Part shown: piece after piece, positions 49,902-57,649 of the stretch
Layout: each line of letters starts with the position of its first letter
How positions within the stretch are numbered: position 1 is the stretch's first letter
Assembly: GCA_017635675.1 (NCBI GenBank)
Contig: JAGBLA010000003.1
Location: forward strand, 36,901-100,900
Source of the DNA: Ruminiclostridium sp.
Lineage (GTDB): Bacteria; Bacillota; Clostridia; Oscillospirales; Ruminococcaceae
Reading direction: 5' to 3'
Length of the DNA stretch: 64,000 nucleotides
Notes under the pieces: model-generated
The model's input: only the letters and a program-made list of their open reading frames with translations
What the model was told of the DNA's origin: nothing
Database searches by the model: none
Translations under genes and position numbers: made by a program

Positions 49902-51284
49902 TTATGAAATTGAATCGGATCTGAACGTGAGCTCACGGTCATACCATTCCGACTTCTTGGTGCTCCATGCGGCACAGTTTATGGGAGTATCCAGCGCCGC
50001 AACAGGAACGGTGTAAGTATAAGCACCCTCGGCATTCTCAACGAACGGAATGAACGCGCTTTCGTCGGCGGACGCGGCTTCCTCTGCCGTACCCATGAAG
50101 AGTTTGCCGTAGCCCGTGCCGCTCAGTGTCATTACAGCGGTCATTTCGCCGTTTGCAACGGTAAGCTTGCAGTCAACCACCTTGAACATAGATGAGCTCG
50201 AATCGACGGAAATGCTGTATTCGCCGTCTGTGAGCGAGGTCTGCGCGGCGGTGCCCGAAGTTTCCGAAGCTTCGAGGGGCTGTGCGTTCTTCACATGGTC
50301 AACGTAAAGTGCTCTTACGGCTTCTATCTCGCCGAGACCGCGGAGCAGCGGAACTACCTCAAAGCCTTCGTTTGTAAGTATAGTCTTCCAGGAGTCTTCC
50401 TCATCGCCTGCCATATCGTTGTTGGCGTGATCGCCCGCAACTACCATGAGCGGTTCAAGAACAACGCGCTTGTAACCGCCGTCCTTAGCGAATTTCACAA
50501 CATCGTCGATAGACGGTTCGGCTTCAACGGTGCCGATGCAGTAGTTCTTCTTGCCCGCGTCGGCAAGCATACTCTGGAGCTTCGCGTAGGCAGCGTTGGA
50601 ACTGTGTTCCGTGCCGTGACCCATGAAGACTATCGCGGTCTCGCCGTCGTCGTACTCCGATGTTGCCGCGGTTATCGCGCTGATAACATTTGTGTAGTCC
50701 TCGTCGGTTGTGAGCAGGGGAGAGCCGACCTTAACACTGTCAAACTTGTCGGCGTTCGCTCTTACGACCTCCATAAGGTCGTCATATTCATAACCGCTCA
50801 TAACGTGGGTGGGCTGGACGGTGAGGTCTTTTATGCCGTCGGCTTCGAGACGTGCGAATGCTTCGTCAACATTGTCGATAACGAGTCCGTCACGCTCTTT
50901 GAGCTTGTCGATGATTATCTGGCTGGTGAACGCACGGCGCACGTCATATTCGGGGTTGGCCTCCTGTACAGCTTCCTCTATTGCGCCTATGGTCTTGTCG
51001 CGGCTGTCGTTGTAGCTGGTGCCGAAGCTTACCATGAGTATCACGGGCTTGTCGGCAGATGTGTCGTCCTCAGCGGGGGCTTCGGTCTGTGCCGCTGTGG
51101 TGGTAGTAGTTTCCGCAGCTGCTGTCGTCTCTGCGGCTGTGGCGGCGGTCGCCGTCTGTTCCTCTGTTTTCTCTGTTGCTGCGGGAGCCGCAGTCGTGGT
51201 CGCGGGAGCATTTCCACAGCCCGCAAGTGCAAGAGCGCACATTGCAGTGCCTAATGCAGCTGCCGCTATTTTTCTCAGTTTCAT
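49902..51284 (-). CDS. cbiK: Exported lipoprotein sirohydrochlorin cobaltochelatase with a C-terminal accessory domain
   Basis: Inserts cobalt into sirohydrochlorin. 460 aa: lipoprotein signal (MKLRKIAAAALG... lipobox ALAGC at about residue 21), a Thr/Ala linker to about residue 80, the CbiK domain (about 85-345), and a ~110-residue C-terminal domain. Catalytic and metal His residues are visible in QPTHVMSGYEYDD, FMGHGTEHSSN and VAGDHANNDMAGDEEDSWK. The C-terminal domain (LTDGEYSISV... ELTFRSDSI) is related to the protein at 54198-54617. ATG 51282-51284 has TTGGAGG 7 bases upstream. Export puts this step outside the membrane while every later step is inside. It lies just after the ABC importer genes. 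Confidence 0.9.
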   Translation of the reverse strand: MKLRKIAAAALGTAMCALALAGCGNAPATTTAAPAATEKTEEQTATAATAAETTAAAETTTTTAAQTEAPAEDDTSADKPVILMVSFGTSYNDSRDKTIGAIEEAVQEANPEYDVRRAFTSQIIIDKLKERDGLVIDNVDEAFARLEADGIKDLTVQPTHVMSGYEYDDLMEVVRANADKFDSVKVGSPLLTTDEDYTNVISAITAATSEYDDGETAIVFMGHGTEHSSNAAYAKLQSMLADAGKKNYCIGTVEAEPSIDDVVKFAKDGGYKRVVLEPLMVVAGDHANNDMAGDEEDSWKTILTNEGFEVVPLLRGLGEIEAVRALYVDHVKNAQPLEASETSGTAAQTSLTDGEYSISVDSSSSMFKVVDCKLTVANGEMTAVMTLSGTGYGKLFMGTAEEAASADESAFIPFVENAEGAYTYTVPVAALDTPINCAAWSTKKSEWYDRELTFRSDSIS

Positions 51285-51333
51285 AGTATTACCTCCAAAA
51301 ATTATGTTTATATGCTGATCGGTGCGCACCGTT

Positions 51334-52077
51334 TCAACCGTGGTATTTTTCATAAAGCTCATCGGAGATGTCAAAATGCTCCGTGAGCGTCGTCCTGTCA
51401 AGCAGCTCAGAGGGCTTTCCGATGCCTGTGCAGCGTCCGTTTTTGAGCAGCAGGATTGTATCGGATATCTTCTCCGCAAGCTCGGTCTCATGCAGCGACA
51501 TCACGACAGCGATGTTCCTCTCGTGCCGCAGCTTGTCCAGCATTTCAAGGAACGTCAGCTTGTAGTGTATATCAAGGAATGATGTCGGCTCGTCGAGAAG
51601 CAGTATCCTCGGTTCGCGGCATACCGCTCTTGCGAGCATCACCCGCTGCTTCTGTCCGTCGCTTATCTCCGAGAAAAAGCACTCCGAGAGCTCCGTTGTG
51701 TCCGTGAGCCGCATAGCTTCGCTGACCGCCTTTTTGTCGGCGTCGCCGAGCAGACCGAATGTCCCCGTGTATGGGTATCTGCCGGTCTCTATAACATCGC
51801 GGCAGGTCATCATATCCGTTTTCGGGCGGTCGGTGAGCATAGCGGAGACGAGCTTTGCAAGCTCGCCGCGCCCCATATCGGATGTGCTGGCGCCGTCTAT
51901 CAGCATTTCGCCCGAAAGCGGCGGTATCTGCCCCGAAAGCGTTTTCAGCAGCGTTGATTTCCCCGAGCCGTTCTGCCCGATGAATGTCAAAATCTCGCCG
52001 CTGTTTACCGTGAACGAGATGTCATGAGCTATCGTCCGCCTGCCGTAGCCCGCGCATATATTTCTAACCTCTAACAT
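51334..52077 (-). CDS. ABC transporter ATP-binding protein (BtuD/FecE type)
   Basis: Energises uptake by the permease and binding protein encoded upstream. 247 aa: Walker A GQNGSGKST, signature SDGQKQRVMLARA (first residue Ser-Asp in place of LSGG), Walker B ILLLDEPTSFLD, H-loop MSLHET. Family members move ferric siderophores, haem or cobalamin. Position in a cobalamin-riboswitch operon favours a corrinoid, or possibly the product of the exported chelatase. It overlaps the permease gene by 14 bases. Confidence 0.92.
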   Translation of the reverse strand: MLEVRNICAGYGRRTIAHDISFTVNSGEILTFIGQNGSGKSTLLKTLSGQIPPLSGEMLIDGASTSDMGRGELAKLVSAMLTDRPKTDMMTCRDVIETGRYPYTGTFGLLGDADKKAVSEAMRLTDTTELSECFFSEISDGQKQRVMLARAVCREPRILLLDEPTSFLDIHYKLTFLEMLDKLRHERNIAVVMSLHETELAEKISDTILLLKNGRCTGIGKPSELLDRTTLTEHFDISDELYEKYHG

Positions 52078-53077
52078 TGTCCTTGTTCTTTCTGAGCATT
52101 ATCATCAGCACTACAGGCGCACCGAGCACCGATGTCACCGTGCTTATCCCGAGCTCCGACGGCGAGATGACGGTTCTTGCTATCATGTCGCTTATTATGC
52201 AGAAAACTCCGCCGCCGAGAAAGCAAGCGGGTATCATCACTATCGGTCTTGCCGTGCCGAACAGCATTTTCATAAGGAACGGCACCGCTATCCCCACGAA
52301 TGTCACCGGACCCGCAAAGGCTGCCACACAGCCCGAAAGCAGGCTCGAAAGCAGTATCATTGCAATGCGCACCGCCTTTATGTTCACGCCCATTTCCACG
52401 GCATAACTTTCCCCGAGCTGATATGCGCTTATGGGCTTCGACATGAAGAACACTGCCGTGAGTGCCGCAAATATTATCACAGCGCAGACGACGAGGGATT
52501 CCGCTTTAAAGCCGGAGAATGTTCCCACCGACCAGCCGCGAAGGTTCACGATGTCCGAGTCGTCAGCGAAATTCACTATGATGTCCGTTATCGCGGTGCA
52601 GATATAGCCTATCATGACGCCGCACACCACCAGCAGTGACATACTTCGTATCTTCGACGACATCAGCAGCACCGCCGACATTGCGAGCAGCGCGCCTATG
52701 AATGCCGCGAATGCCATGAACGCGGAGTTGAGCATTATAGCTCCCCTTGCCGCGAGGATAAGCGATATCGCCACGGTGAGCCGCGCTCCCGAGGATATCC
52801 CGAGTACGAAGGGTCCCGCTATCGGGTTATGGAAATATGTCTGGAGCATATACCCCGAAAGCGCGAGCGCTCCGCCCAGCACCGCTGCCGCAAGAGTCCG
52901 CGGCAGACGTATTTTCAGAAGTATCATCTCCGAGGTGTCATCGCCGCCCCCGCCGAAAACTATCCCGAACGCGTCGGCAGGGGATATGTCCGCGCTGCCC
53001 GCGCATACGCTCAGAACAATGAATGCCGCGGTCAGTGATATAAGCAGCGCGAATGAAAGAATTATCCGTTTTTTCAT
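52064..53077 (-). CDS. ABC transporter permease (BtuC/FecCD type)
   Basis: 337-aa membrane permease with about ten segments; FecCD-family motifs LRLPRTLAAAVLGGALALSG, NPIAGPFVLGISSGA, LRGWSVGTFSG and FVGIAVPF. It forms a channel dimer for the ATPase encoded next. Its start shares a base with the stop of the binding-protein gene. Substrate inferred as a corrinoid or related metal chelate from context. Confidence 0.93.
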   Translation of the reverse strand: MKKRIILSFALLISLTAAFIVLSVCAGSADISPADAFGIVFGGGGDDTSEMILLKIRLPRTLAAAVLGGALALSGYMLQTYFHNPIAGPFVLGISSGARLTVAISLILAARGAIMLNSAFMAFAAFIGALLAMSAVLLMSSKIRSMSLLVVCGVMIGYICTAITDIIVNFADDSDIVNLRGWSVGTFSGFKAESLVVCAVIIFAALTAVFFMSKPISAYQLGESYAVEMGVNIKAVRIAMILLSSLLSGCVAAFAGPVTFVGIAVPFLMKMLFGTARPIVMIPACFLGGGVFCIISDMIARTVISPSELGISTVTSVLGAPVVLMIMLRKNKDNVRG

Positions 53078-54201
53078 CAGCTTATCCTGTACAGATATGT
53101 GGTCTCGGCACCCGTGTCGGCGAATACCGTATGCAGATCGGTAAGTATATCACCTGTCTTCATAATGTCCTGATAAACGCTTCTGCCGGTACACCACACA
53201 TTGCCGTTTTTCACTGCGCGGAAGTCCTTCAGCAGTTCGTTCTTCGCCGTCAGCTCCGCAACGCTGTGTATCTCGCCAGAGATGTTGCAGTTGTAGATGA
53301 TGATGTCCGCGTCCTTCGCGTTCATACAAAACTGCTCGGGTTCGAGGGTCACGGAGGAAAGCGCGTTGTCGTCGCCTATGAAGTCGAACACATTCTTCCC
53401 GCCCGCAAGCTCTATCATTTTGGTGATATAGTCGCCCGCTTTGCGTGTAACTATCCTGCCTGAGGAGGTGATGTAGAAGAACACAGCCGTGCGCCCTGGC
53501 GGCTGAACGCTCTCAAGCTCGTCGAAGTGCGCCTTCTGTTCGTTGAAGAGCTTTTCGCCCAGCTCGGGAACTCCCGCTATCCGCGCATACACCTTTACCC
53601 ATTCACAGCGTCCGAGCGGGTGTGTCTCATAGCTCGAACGGTCAACGAACACAGGTATGCCGAGCTCTTCCAGCTTTTCGGAGACCTTCGGCACGTGCTC
53701 GGACATGGTGGATTGTATCGAAAGCCGACAGCCCTGCGACAGCAGCAGCTCATAGTCGGGCTCGCGGTATTTCCCCGCGTATATCATCTCTCCGCTTGTC
53801 ATTGCTTCGCGGGCGCTGTCTATGTACCAGTCGTTTTCGGCTATCGCGGAAAAGCGTATGTCGGAAACTCTGTCCATAGCGTCATAGAAGCACATTGCCG
53901 CGCTTGCCGCAAGATATATCATATCCGGCGAGCGGGGTATCACGGTGATACCTGCGGAAAGTCCCGCGGGCGCGCTGTCCGTGATAAGGTACGCCTTGCC
54001 GTCATTGGTGGTTATCATAGCGTCGCCGTTATCGTATTCGTAGATGTCAAAGCACTGTGCGTATGTGTTTTCGACCTTTACGGGAGCGCTGTATCCTGCG
54101 ATTACAGTCGGGTCTTCCGCGGTATTGGGAGTATTCCCGCAGCCGCAGAGGTTCGCGGACACGACTGTTATCATCAGGAATGCGATAAGCTTTTTTATCA
54201 T
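53077..54201 (-). CDS. ABC transporter substrate-binding lipoprotein (BtuF-like)
   Basis: 374 aa: lipoprotein signal with lipobox NLCGC (about residue 21), then a class III periplasmic-binding-protein fold with two lobes joined by a long helix. Recognisable family pieces are IQSTMSEHVPKVSEKLEELGIPVFV and LAGGKNVFDFIGDD. It catches the ligand outside the cell for the permease downstream. Cobalamin or another corrinoid is likely given the riboswitch; iron chelates are the alternative. Confidence 0.9.
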   Translation of the reverse strand: MIKKLIAFLMITVVSANLCGCGNTPNTAEDPTVIAGYSAPVKVENTYAQCFDIYEYDNGDAMITTNDGKAYLITDSAPAGLSAGITVIPRSPDMIYLAASAAMCFYDAMDRVSDIRFSAIAENDWYIDSAREAMTSGEMIYAGKYREPDYELLLSQGCRLSIQSTMSEHVPKVSEKLEELGIPVFVDRSSYETHPLGRCEWVKVYARIAGVPELGEKLFNEQKAHFDELESVQPPGRTAVFFYITSSGRIVTRKAGDYITKMIELAGGKNVFDFIGDDNALSSVTLEPEQFCMNAKDADIIIYNCNISGEIHSVAELTAKNELLKDFRAVKNGNVWCTGRSVYQDIMKTGDILTDLHTVFADTGAETTYLYRIS

Positions 54202-54617
54202 TGTTTCCTCTTTTTTCTAATTAATAATACCACTGCCGCTGCGATGACCGCAAGTCCGACAGCCGTGCCGCCTATTATGACAGGCATATTCGTGCCGTTC
54301 TCCGCGGGCAGCGAGGAGCGGTCGAAGGTTATGACATAATCTATCATGTGGGGCTCGCTCATGGCGAGGGTCTCAGCCTGTACCGAAAGCGGCTCGTCAA
54401 GGGTATAGACAGGTATCTCGAAGACCGAGTTCCCGCTCTCGTTCACAGGAAGGAATTCCTCTCCGCCGATCACCATAAGGTCATACTTGCTGCTGCTCCA
54501 CTCGATGCGGGCAGTCATGCTGCCGCCGGAGACTGTCAACTGCACGGGCGATTTTATGTAGGCTTTTCCCGTGCCGCCTTCCATGGTTATCGCAATATCG
54601 TAAACTCCGTCCGTCAT
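54198..54617 (-). CDS. Small membrane-anchored protein, first gene of the cobalamin operon
   Basis: 139 aa: a beta-rich domain of about 105 residues (TDGVYDIAITMEGGTGKAYI, then SSSKYDLMVIGGEEFLPVN, then FEIPVYTLDEPL) and a C-terminal membrane segment with tail RKKRKQ. The domain is related to the C-terminus of the exported CbiK at 49902. It is odd that there is no signal peptide: ATG 54615-54617, with CGGAGG 6 bases upstream, starts directly at the domain, and the region upstream is the riboswitch terminator. It may be inserted as a tail-anchored protein or be a 5'-truncated gene. Function unknown; a surface ligand-binding role beside the importer is a guess. Confidence 0.75.
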   Translation of the reverse strand: MTDGVYDIAITMEGGTGKAYIKSPVQLTVSGGSMTARIEWSSSKYDLMVIGGEEFLPVNESGNSVFEIPVYTLDEPLSVQAETLAMSEPHMIDYVITFDRSSLPAENGTNMPVIIGGTAVGLAVIAAAVVLLIRKKRKQ

Positions 54618-54628
54618 AAAAACCTCCG

Positions 54629-54667
54629 AAAAACAAAAACAGGCGCTGCCGTCGAAACGGCACGCCT
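54629..54667 (-). terminator. Riboswitch-controlled intrinsic terminator
   Basis: On the minus strand AGGCG-TGCCGT-TTCG-ACGGCA-G-CGCCT forms an 11-bp stem with one bulged base and a UUCG loop, followed by TTTTTGTTTTT and then at once by the ribosome binding site of the first operon gene. Confidence 0.9.
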
Positions 54668-54728
54668 TGGAAGAGATGCGCTGTAAGCGTATCCCTGATA
54701 AACGTGATTTCCGGTTCCGGCAGAAACA

Positions 54729-54876
54729 CAGCCTTCTCCCACGTATCTGACTTATCACGACTTAAAAAGTCATGCTTCACAGTGACCGACTCGCGTGGAC
54801 TTGTGCAATGCACTCACCACATTCCGTGTCCCGGTACATCATGTCCGGGCGGGCGGCGTAACGCCGCTTTGAAATG
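54729..54876 (-). promoter_or_regulatory. Cobalamin riboswitch (aptamer)
   Basis: The leader of the cobalamin operon contains, in order on the minus strand: two hairpins (GCGGCG-TTA-CGCCGC; CCCGG/CCGGG arms), GGAATGTGGTGA, GCACAAGTCCACGCGAGTC, GGTCACTGTGA, a variable hairpin (GCATGACTTTTTAAGTCGTG) and AAGTCAGATACGTGG as the B12 box. These match the conserved blocks of cobalamin riboswitches in order and spacing. With the downstream terminator it should switch the operon off when cobalamin is plentiful. Confidence 0.87.
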
Positions 54877-54930
54877 ATCAAAAGAAAGGCTATATATGAA
54901 ATTTTGATGCTTTCAGAATAAGCAATACAC

Positions 54931-54959
54931 ATTATAGCGCATTGACTCCGTAATGTCAA
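54931..54959 (-). promoter_or_regulatory. Promoter of the 20-gene cobalamin operon
   Basis: Minus-strand TTGACA (54954-54959), 17-base spacer, TATAAT (54931-54936): a near-perfect vegetative promoter. The leader is about 305 bases. Bases 54960-55017 between the two divergent promoters show nothing else. Confidence 0.9.
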
Positions 54960-55017
54960 TAGTTTTCTGAAAATTTCCGAAAACGAACTGTCCAGCAAAA
55001 AATATTTCAAAACCCTA

Positions 55018-55046
55018 TTGACAAATCGGAAATGACAGGTTATAAT
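55018..55046 (+). promoter_or_regulatory. Promoter of the Ubl-E1-rhodanese gene
   Basis: TTGACA (55018-55023), 17-base spacer, TATAAT (55041-55046), 51 bases before the start codon. Confidence 0.88.
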
Positions 55047-55097
55047 ATAATCATACTAAACCGATATGCAAAATAGAATTAACAAAGGAGCAATACA

Positions 55098-56573
55098 ATG
55101 GCGGTTACTCTTATAGTTCCCACAACGCTTCGTATGTTCACGGAGCACAGGTCGGAGCTTACTCTGGACGGAAATACGGTGGGTGAAGTGATAGACGCTC
55201 TCGCAGACGAATACCCCGATACGAGAAAAGTGCTTTACGGTGAGGACGGACGGCTGAGAGAATTTATAAATGTGTTTGTCGGTGCGGACAATATCCGCGA
55301 CCTTAACGGCTATGATACCCCGGTAAAGGAGGGGGACGAGATAATGCTGATACCGGCGATAGCGGGCGGCAGCGGCGATACGGTGGACGATGTCCGTGAA
55401 AGCGTCCTCGGCGACAGGCTGGGCGAAAAGCTCACGAATGACGAGATAAAGCGCTATTCCCGTCACCTGCTGCTCAAAGAGATAGGCGTAAAGGGTCAGC
55501 GCCGTCTCAAAGCCGCGAAAGTCCTTATAGTCGGAATGGGCGGTCTCGGAGCTCCGCTCGTGCAGTATCTTGCGGCGGCAGGTGTCGGTACGCTCGGACT
55601 TATCGACTTTGACGAGGTGGAGGAAAGCAATCTCCAGCGGCAGGTGATACACGGCTCCCGCGATATAGGCAGACCAAAGGTCGCAAGCGCAAAAGACAGC
55701 ATTAAGCAGATAAACCCGCTTGTGAAGGTAGAGACATACAATATGCGGCTTACCGCGGAGAACGCCGTTGAGCTTATCTCACAGTACGATGTTGTTGCGG
55801 ACGCTTCGGACAACTATCAGACGCGGTATCTTGTGAATGACGCGTGCGTGCTGCTCGGAAAACCCGATGTTTTCGGCGCGATGTATCAGTTCGAGGGTCA
55901 GGCATCGGTGTATTACGCGAAGGAAGGTCCCTGCTATCGCTGCATGTACCCGGCGCCGCCGCCTGCGGGTCTTGTGCCGTCCTGCGCTATGGGCGGCGTC
56001 GTGGGAGTCCTGCCCGGTATGATCGGTACAGTACAGGCAAATGAAGTGATAAAGCTGATAGTCGGCGGCGGCAAACTGCTTACAGGGCGGCTCGTGATGT
56101 TCGACGCATGGCGTATGCGCTGGCGGGAGCTGAAAATACGCAAGGATCCCCGCTGCCCGATATGCGGTGAAACGCCGACGATAACCGAGCTTGAAGAGTA
56201 CGACTACGAGGACTTCTGCGGGATAAAGACCCGTGAGGCGGAGGACGAGACTGTTGAGGGCATAGAGCCGAAGGAGCTGAAACGCCGTATCGACGCGGGG
56301 GAGAAGATAACTGTCGTGGATGTCCGCGAGCCGCACGAGCGCGCTATTGCAAAATTCCCCGACGCGATCGTGATACCGATAGGTCAGCTTGCTCGCAGAC
56401 AGGACGAGCTTGACCCGAGTGCCGATACCGTGTTCGTCTGCAAGGAAGGCAAGCGCAGCATACTGGCGGTGCGCACTCTGCGTGAGGCGGGCTACAAGGG
56501 CGCGGCGTACAATCTCGCGGGCGGCACGAATGCCTGGTCTCGGGAGGTGGACAGCAGTTTCCCGCAGTATTGA
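55098..56573 (+). CDS. Fusion of ubiquitin-like sulfur carrier, E1-like activating enzyme and rhodanese (CysO/MoaD-MoeB-rhodanese)
   Basis: 491 aa. Residues 1-91 are a beta-grasp sulfur carrier ending in IPAIAGG (Gly90-Gly91), closest in style to mycobacterial CysO. Residues 112-345 are a MoeB/ThiF adenylyltransferase: GMGGLGAPL (146-154), Asp170/Asp172 in LIDFDEVEESNLQRQ, zinc Cys pairs 279/282 and 353/356, conserved Cys296 in VPSCAMGG. Residues 388-491 are a rhodanese with active Cys448 (VFVCKEGKRS). The enzyme should adenylate a GG tail and load it with sulfur as thiocarboxylate. Its own GG is internal, followed by SGDT, so it must be cut, act in cis, or serve a separate carrier. Directly upstream of the encapsulin pair; own promoter. 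Confidence 0.92.
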   Translation: MAVTLIVPTTLRMFTEHRSELTLDGNTVGEVIDALADEYPDTRKVLYGEDGRLREFINVFVGADNIRDLNGYDTPVKEGDEIMLIPAIAGGSGDTVDDVRESVLGDRLGEKLTNDEIKRYSRHLLLKEIGVKGQRRLKAAKVLIVGMGGLGAPLVQYLAAAGVGTLGLIDFDEVEESNLQRQVIHGSRDIGRPKVASAKDSIKQINPLVKVETYNMRLTAENAVELISQYDVVADASDNYQTRYLVNDACVLLGKPDVFGAMYQFEGQASVYYAKEGPCYRCMYPAPPPAGLVPSCAMGGVVGVLPGMIGTVQANEVIKLIVGGGKLLTGRLVMFDAWRMRWRELKIRKDPRCPICGETPTITELEEYDYEDFCGIKTREAEDETVEGIEPKELKRRIDAGEKITVVDVREPHERAIAKFPDAIVIPIGQLARRQDELDPSADTVFVCKEGKRSILAVRTLREAGYKGAAYNLAGGTNAWSREVDSSFPQY

Positions 56574-56592
56574 AATTTTATTATAAAAACTA

Positions 56593-56621
56593 TTGCATTT
56601 TCAAAACAAATGTGATATAAT
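56593..56621 (+). promoter_or_regulatory. Promoter of the encapsulin - cysteine desulfurase operon
   Basis: TTGCAT (56593-56598), 17-base spacer, TATAAT (56616-56621), followed by an imperfect inverted repeat GCATACT (56631-56637) / AGTATGT (56652-56658) in the leader that could be an operator. Confidence 0.75.
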
Positions 56622-56692
56622 ATCTCGTAAGCATACTAAATCTGTGGATAAAGTATGTTAAACAAACCTATCTTACAACAGGAGGCAGCAAA

Positions 56693-57649
56693 ATGGCAAC
56701 CAAAGAAGAAGAAAAGATCATAGCTCTCGGAGCGAATGCGGCATATAACCTTGCCGACATCAACAAGACCAAGCCCCAGTATGCGGCGCTTACCCCGAAG
56801 TATCTTACAAAGGTGCTGGAATTCAAGGGGCTCGACTCTGGCATCTACCGTGTGAACAAGGTCAAGGAGGGTGATACTCCCCTCGATGTGCTGTGCAGCT
56901 CGGAAAAGAAGTCCAATATTATCCCCCAGGGCTATGTGGAATACGAAGAAAAGCCCCGTGAGTACCGTCTCGCGAACATCTCAACCATAATCAACGTGCA
57001 TACCGCGATAGACGACGTTTACAGCTCGCCCTTCGACCAGGCGAAGGAGCAGCTCTCGCTGGCGATAGAGAGCCTTCGCGAGCGTCAGGAAAGTCAGCTT
57101 ATCAACAATGATGACTACGGTCTTCTGAAAAACATAGCCGACAGTCAGCGCATCCAGCCTGTTTCCGCAAGCGGCGCTCCCACGCCCGATGACCTTGACG
57201 AGCTTATTACAAAGGTTTGGAAAGACCCGTCGTTCTTCCTCGCTCACCCGCGCGCGATAGCGGCTTTCGAGCGTGAATGCACCAAGCGCGGCGTTCCTCC
57301 CATGACCGCCAATATTGCTGGAGGCACCTTCATTCTCTGGCGTGGGATACCGATAATCCCCACCAACAAGCTGCTCGTTGACGGCGTTAAGGAGCCCAAG
57401 GGCAAGGGCGGCAAGACAAATATCCTGCTTGTGCGCACAGGCGAAGCAAAGCGCGGCGTCATCGGACTTTATCAGCGTAACCTCAAGAATGAACAGGGGC
57501 GCGGTCTCGCGGTGCGCTTCAGAGGTATCGACGATAAGGGCGTGGCTTCCTATCTGCTTTCGCTTTACTGCTCGGCGGCAATCCTCGCGGACGACGCTAT
57601 AGCAGTCCTCGAAGACGTTGAAGTTGGTGAGTACTATGACTATGAATAA
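56693..57649 (+). CDS. Family 2A encapsulin shell protein
   Basis: 318-aa HK97-fold protein expected to self-assemble into a closed icosahedral shell. It matches the SrpI/family 2A encapsulins in its whole plan: N-terminal arm (ALGANAAYNLADINKTKPQY), ITPKYL-like TPKYLTKVLEFKGLDSGIYR, the spine-helix region (SPFDQAKEQLSLAIESLRER), the loop WKDPSFFLAHPRAIAAFERE, and the C-terminal strand AILADDAIAVLEDVEVG. A phage origin is unlikely because no portal, protease, terminase or tail gene is near. AGGAGG lies 8 bases before ATG 56693. The next gene overlaps by 14 bases and encodes the expected cargo enzyme, which strongly supports the call. Confidence 0.92.
   Translation: MATKEEEKIIALGANAAYNLADINKTKPQYAALTPKYLTKVLEFKGLDSGIYRVNKVKEGDTPLDVLCSSEKKSNIIPQGYVEYEEKPREYRLANISTIINVHTAIDDVYSSPFDQAKEQLSLAIESLRERQESQLINNDDYGLLKNIADSQRIQPVSASGAPTPDDLDELITKVWKDPSFFLAHPRAIAAFERECTKRGVPPMTANIAGGTFILWRGIPIIPTNKLLVDGVKEPKGKGGKTNILLVRTGEAKRGVIGLYQRNLKNEQGRGLAVRFRGIDDKGVASYLLSLYCSAAILADDAIAVLEDVEVGEYYDYE

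Noticed and set aside
51050-51200. Similar low-complexity tract in cbiK
   Set aside because: It is the in-frame Ala/Thr linker behind the lipoprotein signal.
56693-57649. HK97-fold protein as a prophage major capsid
   Set aside because: No portal, protease, terminase, tail or integrase genes nearby. The overlapping gene is a cysteine desulfurase with a cargo extension, which fits an encapsulin.
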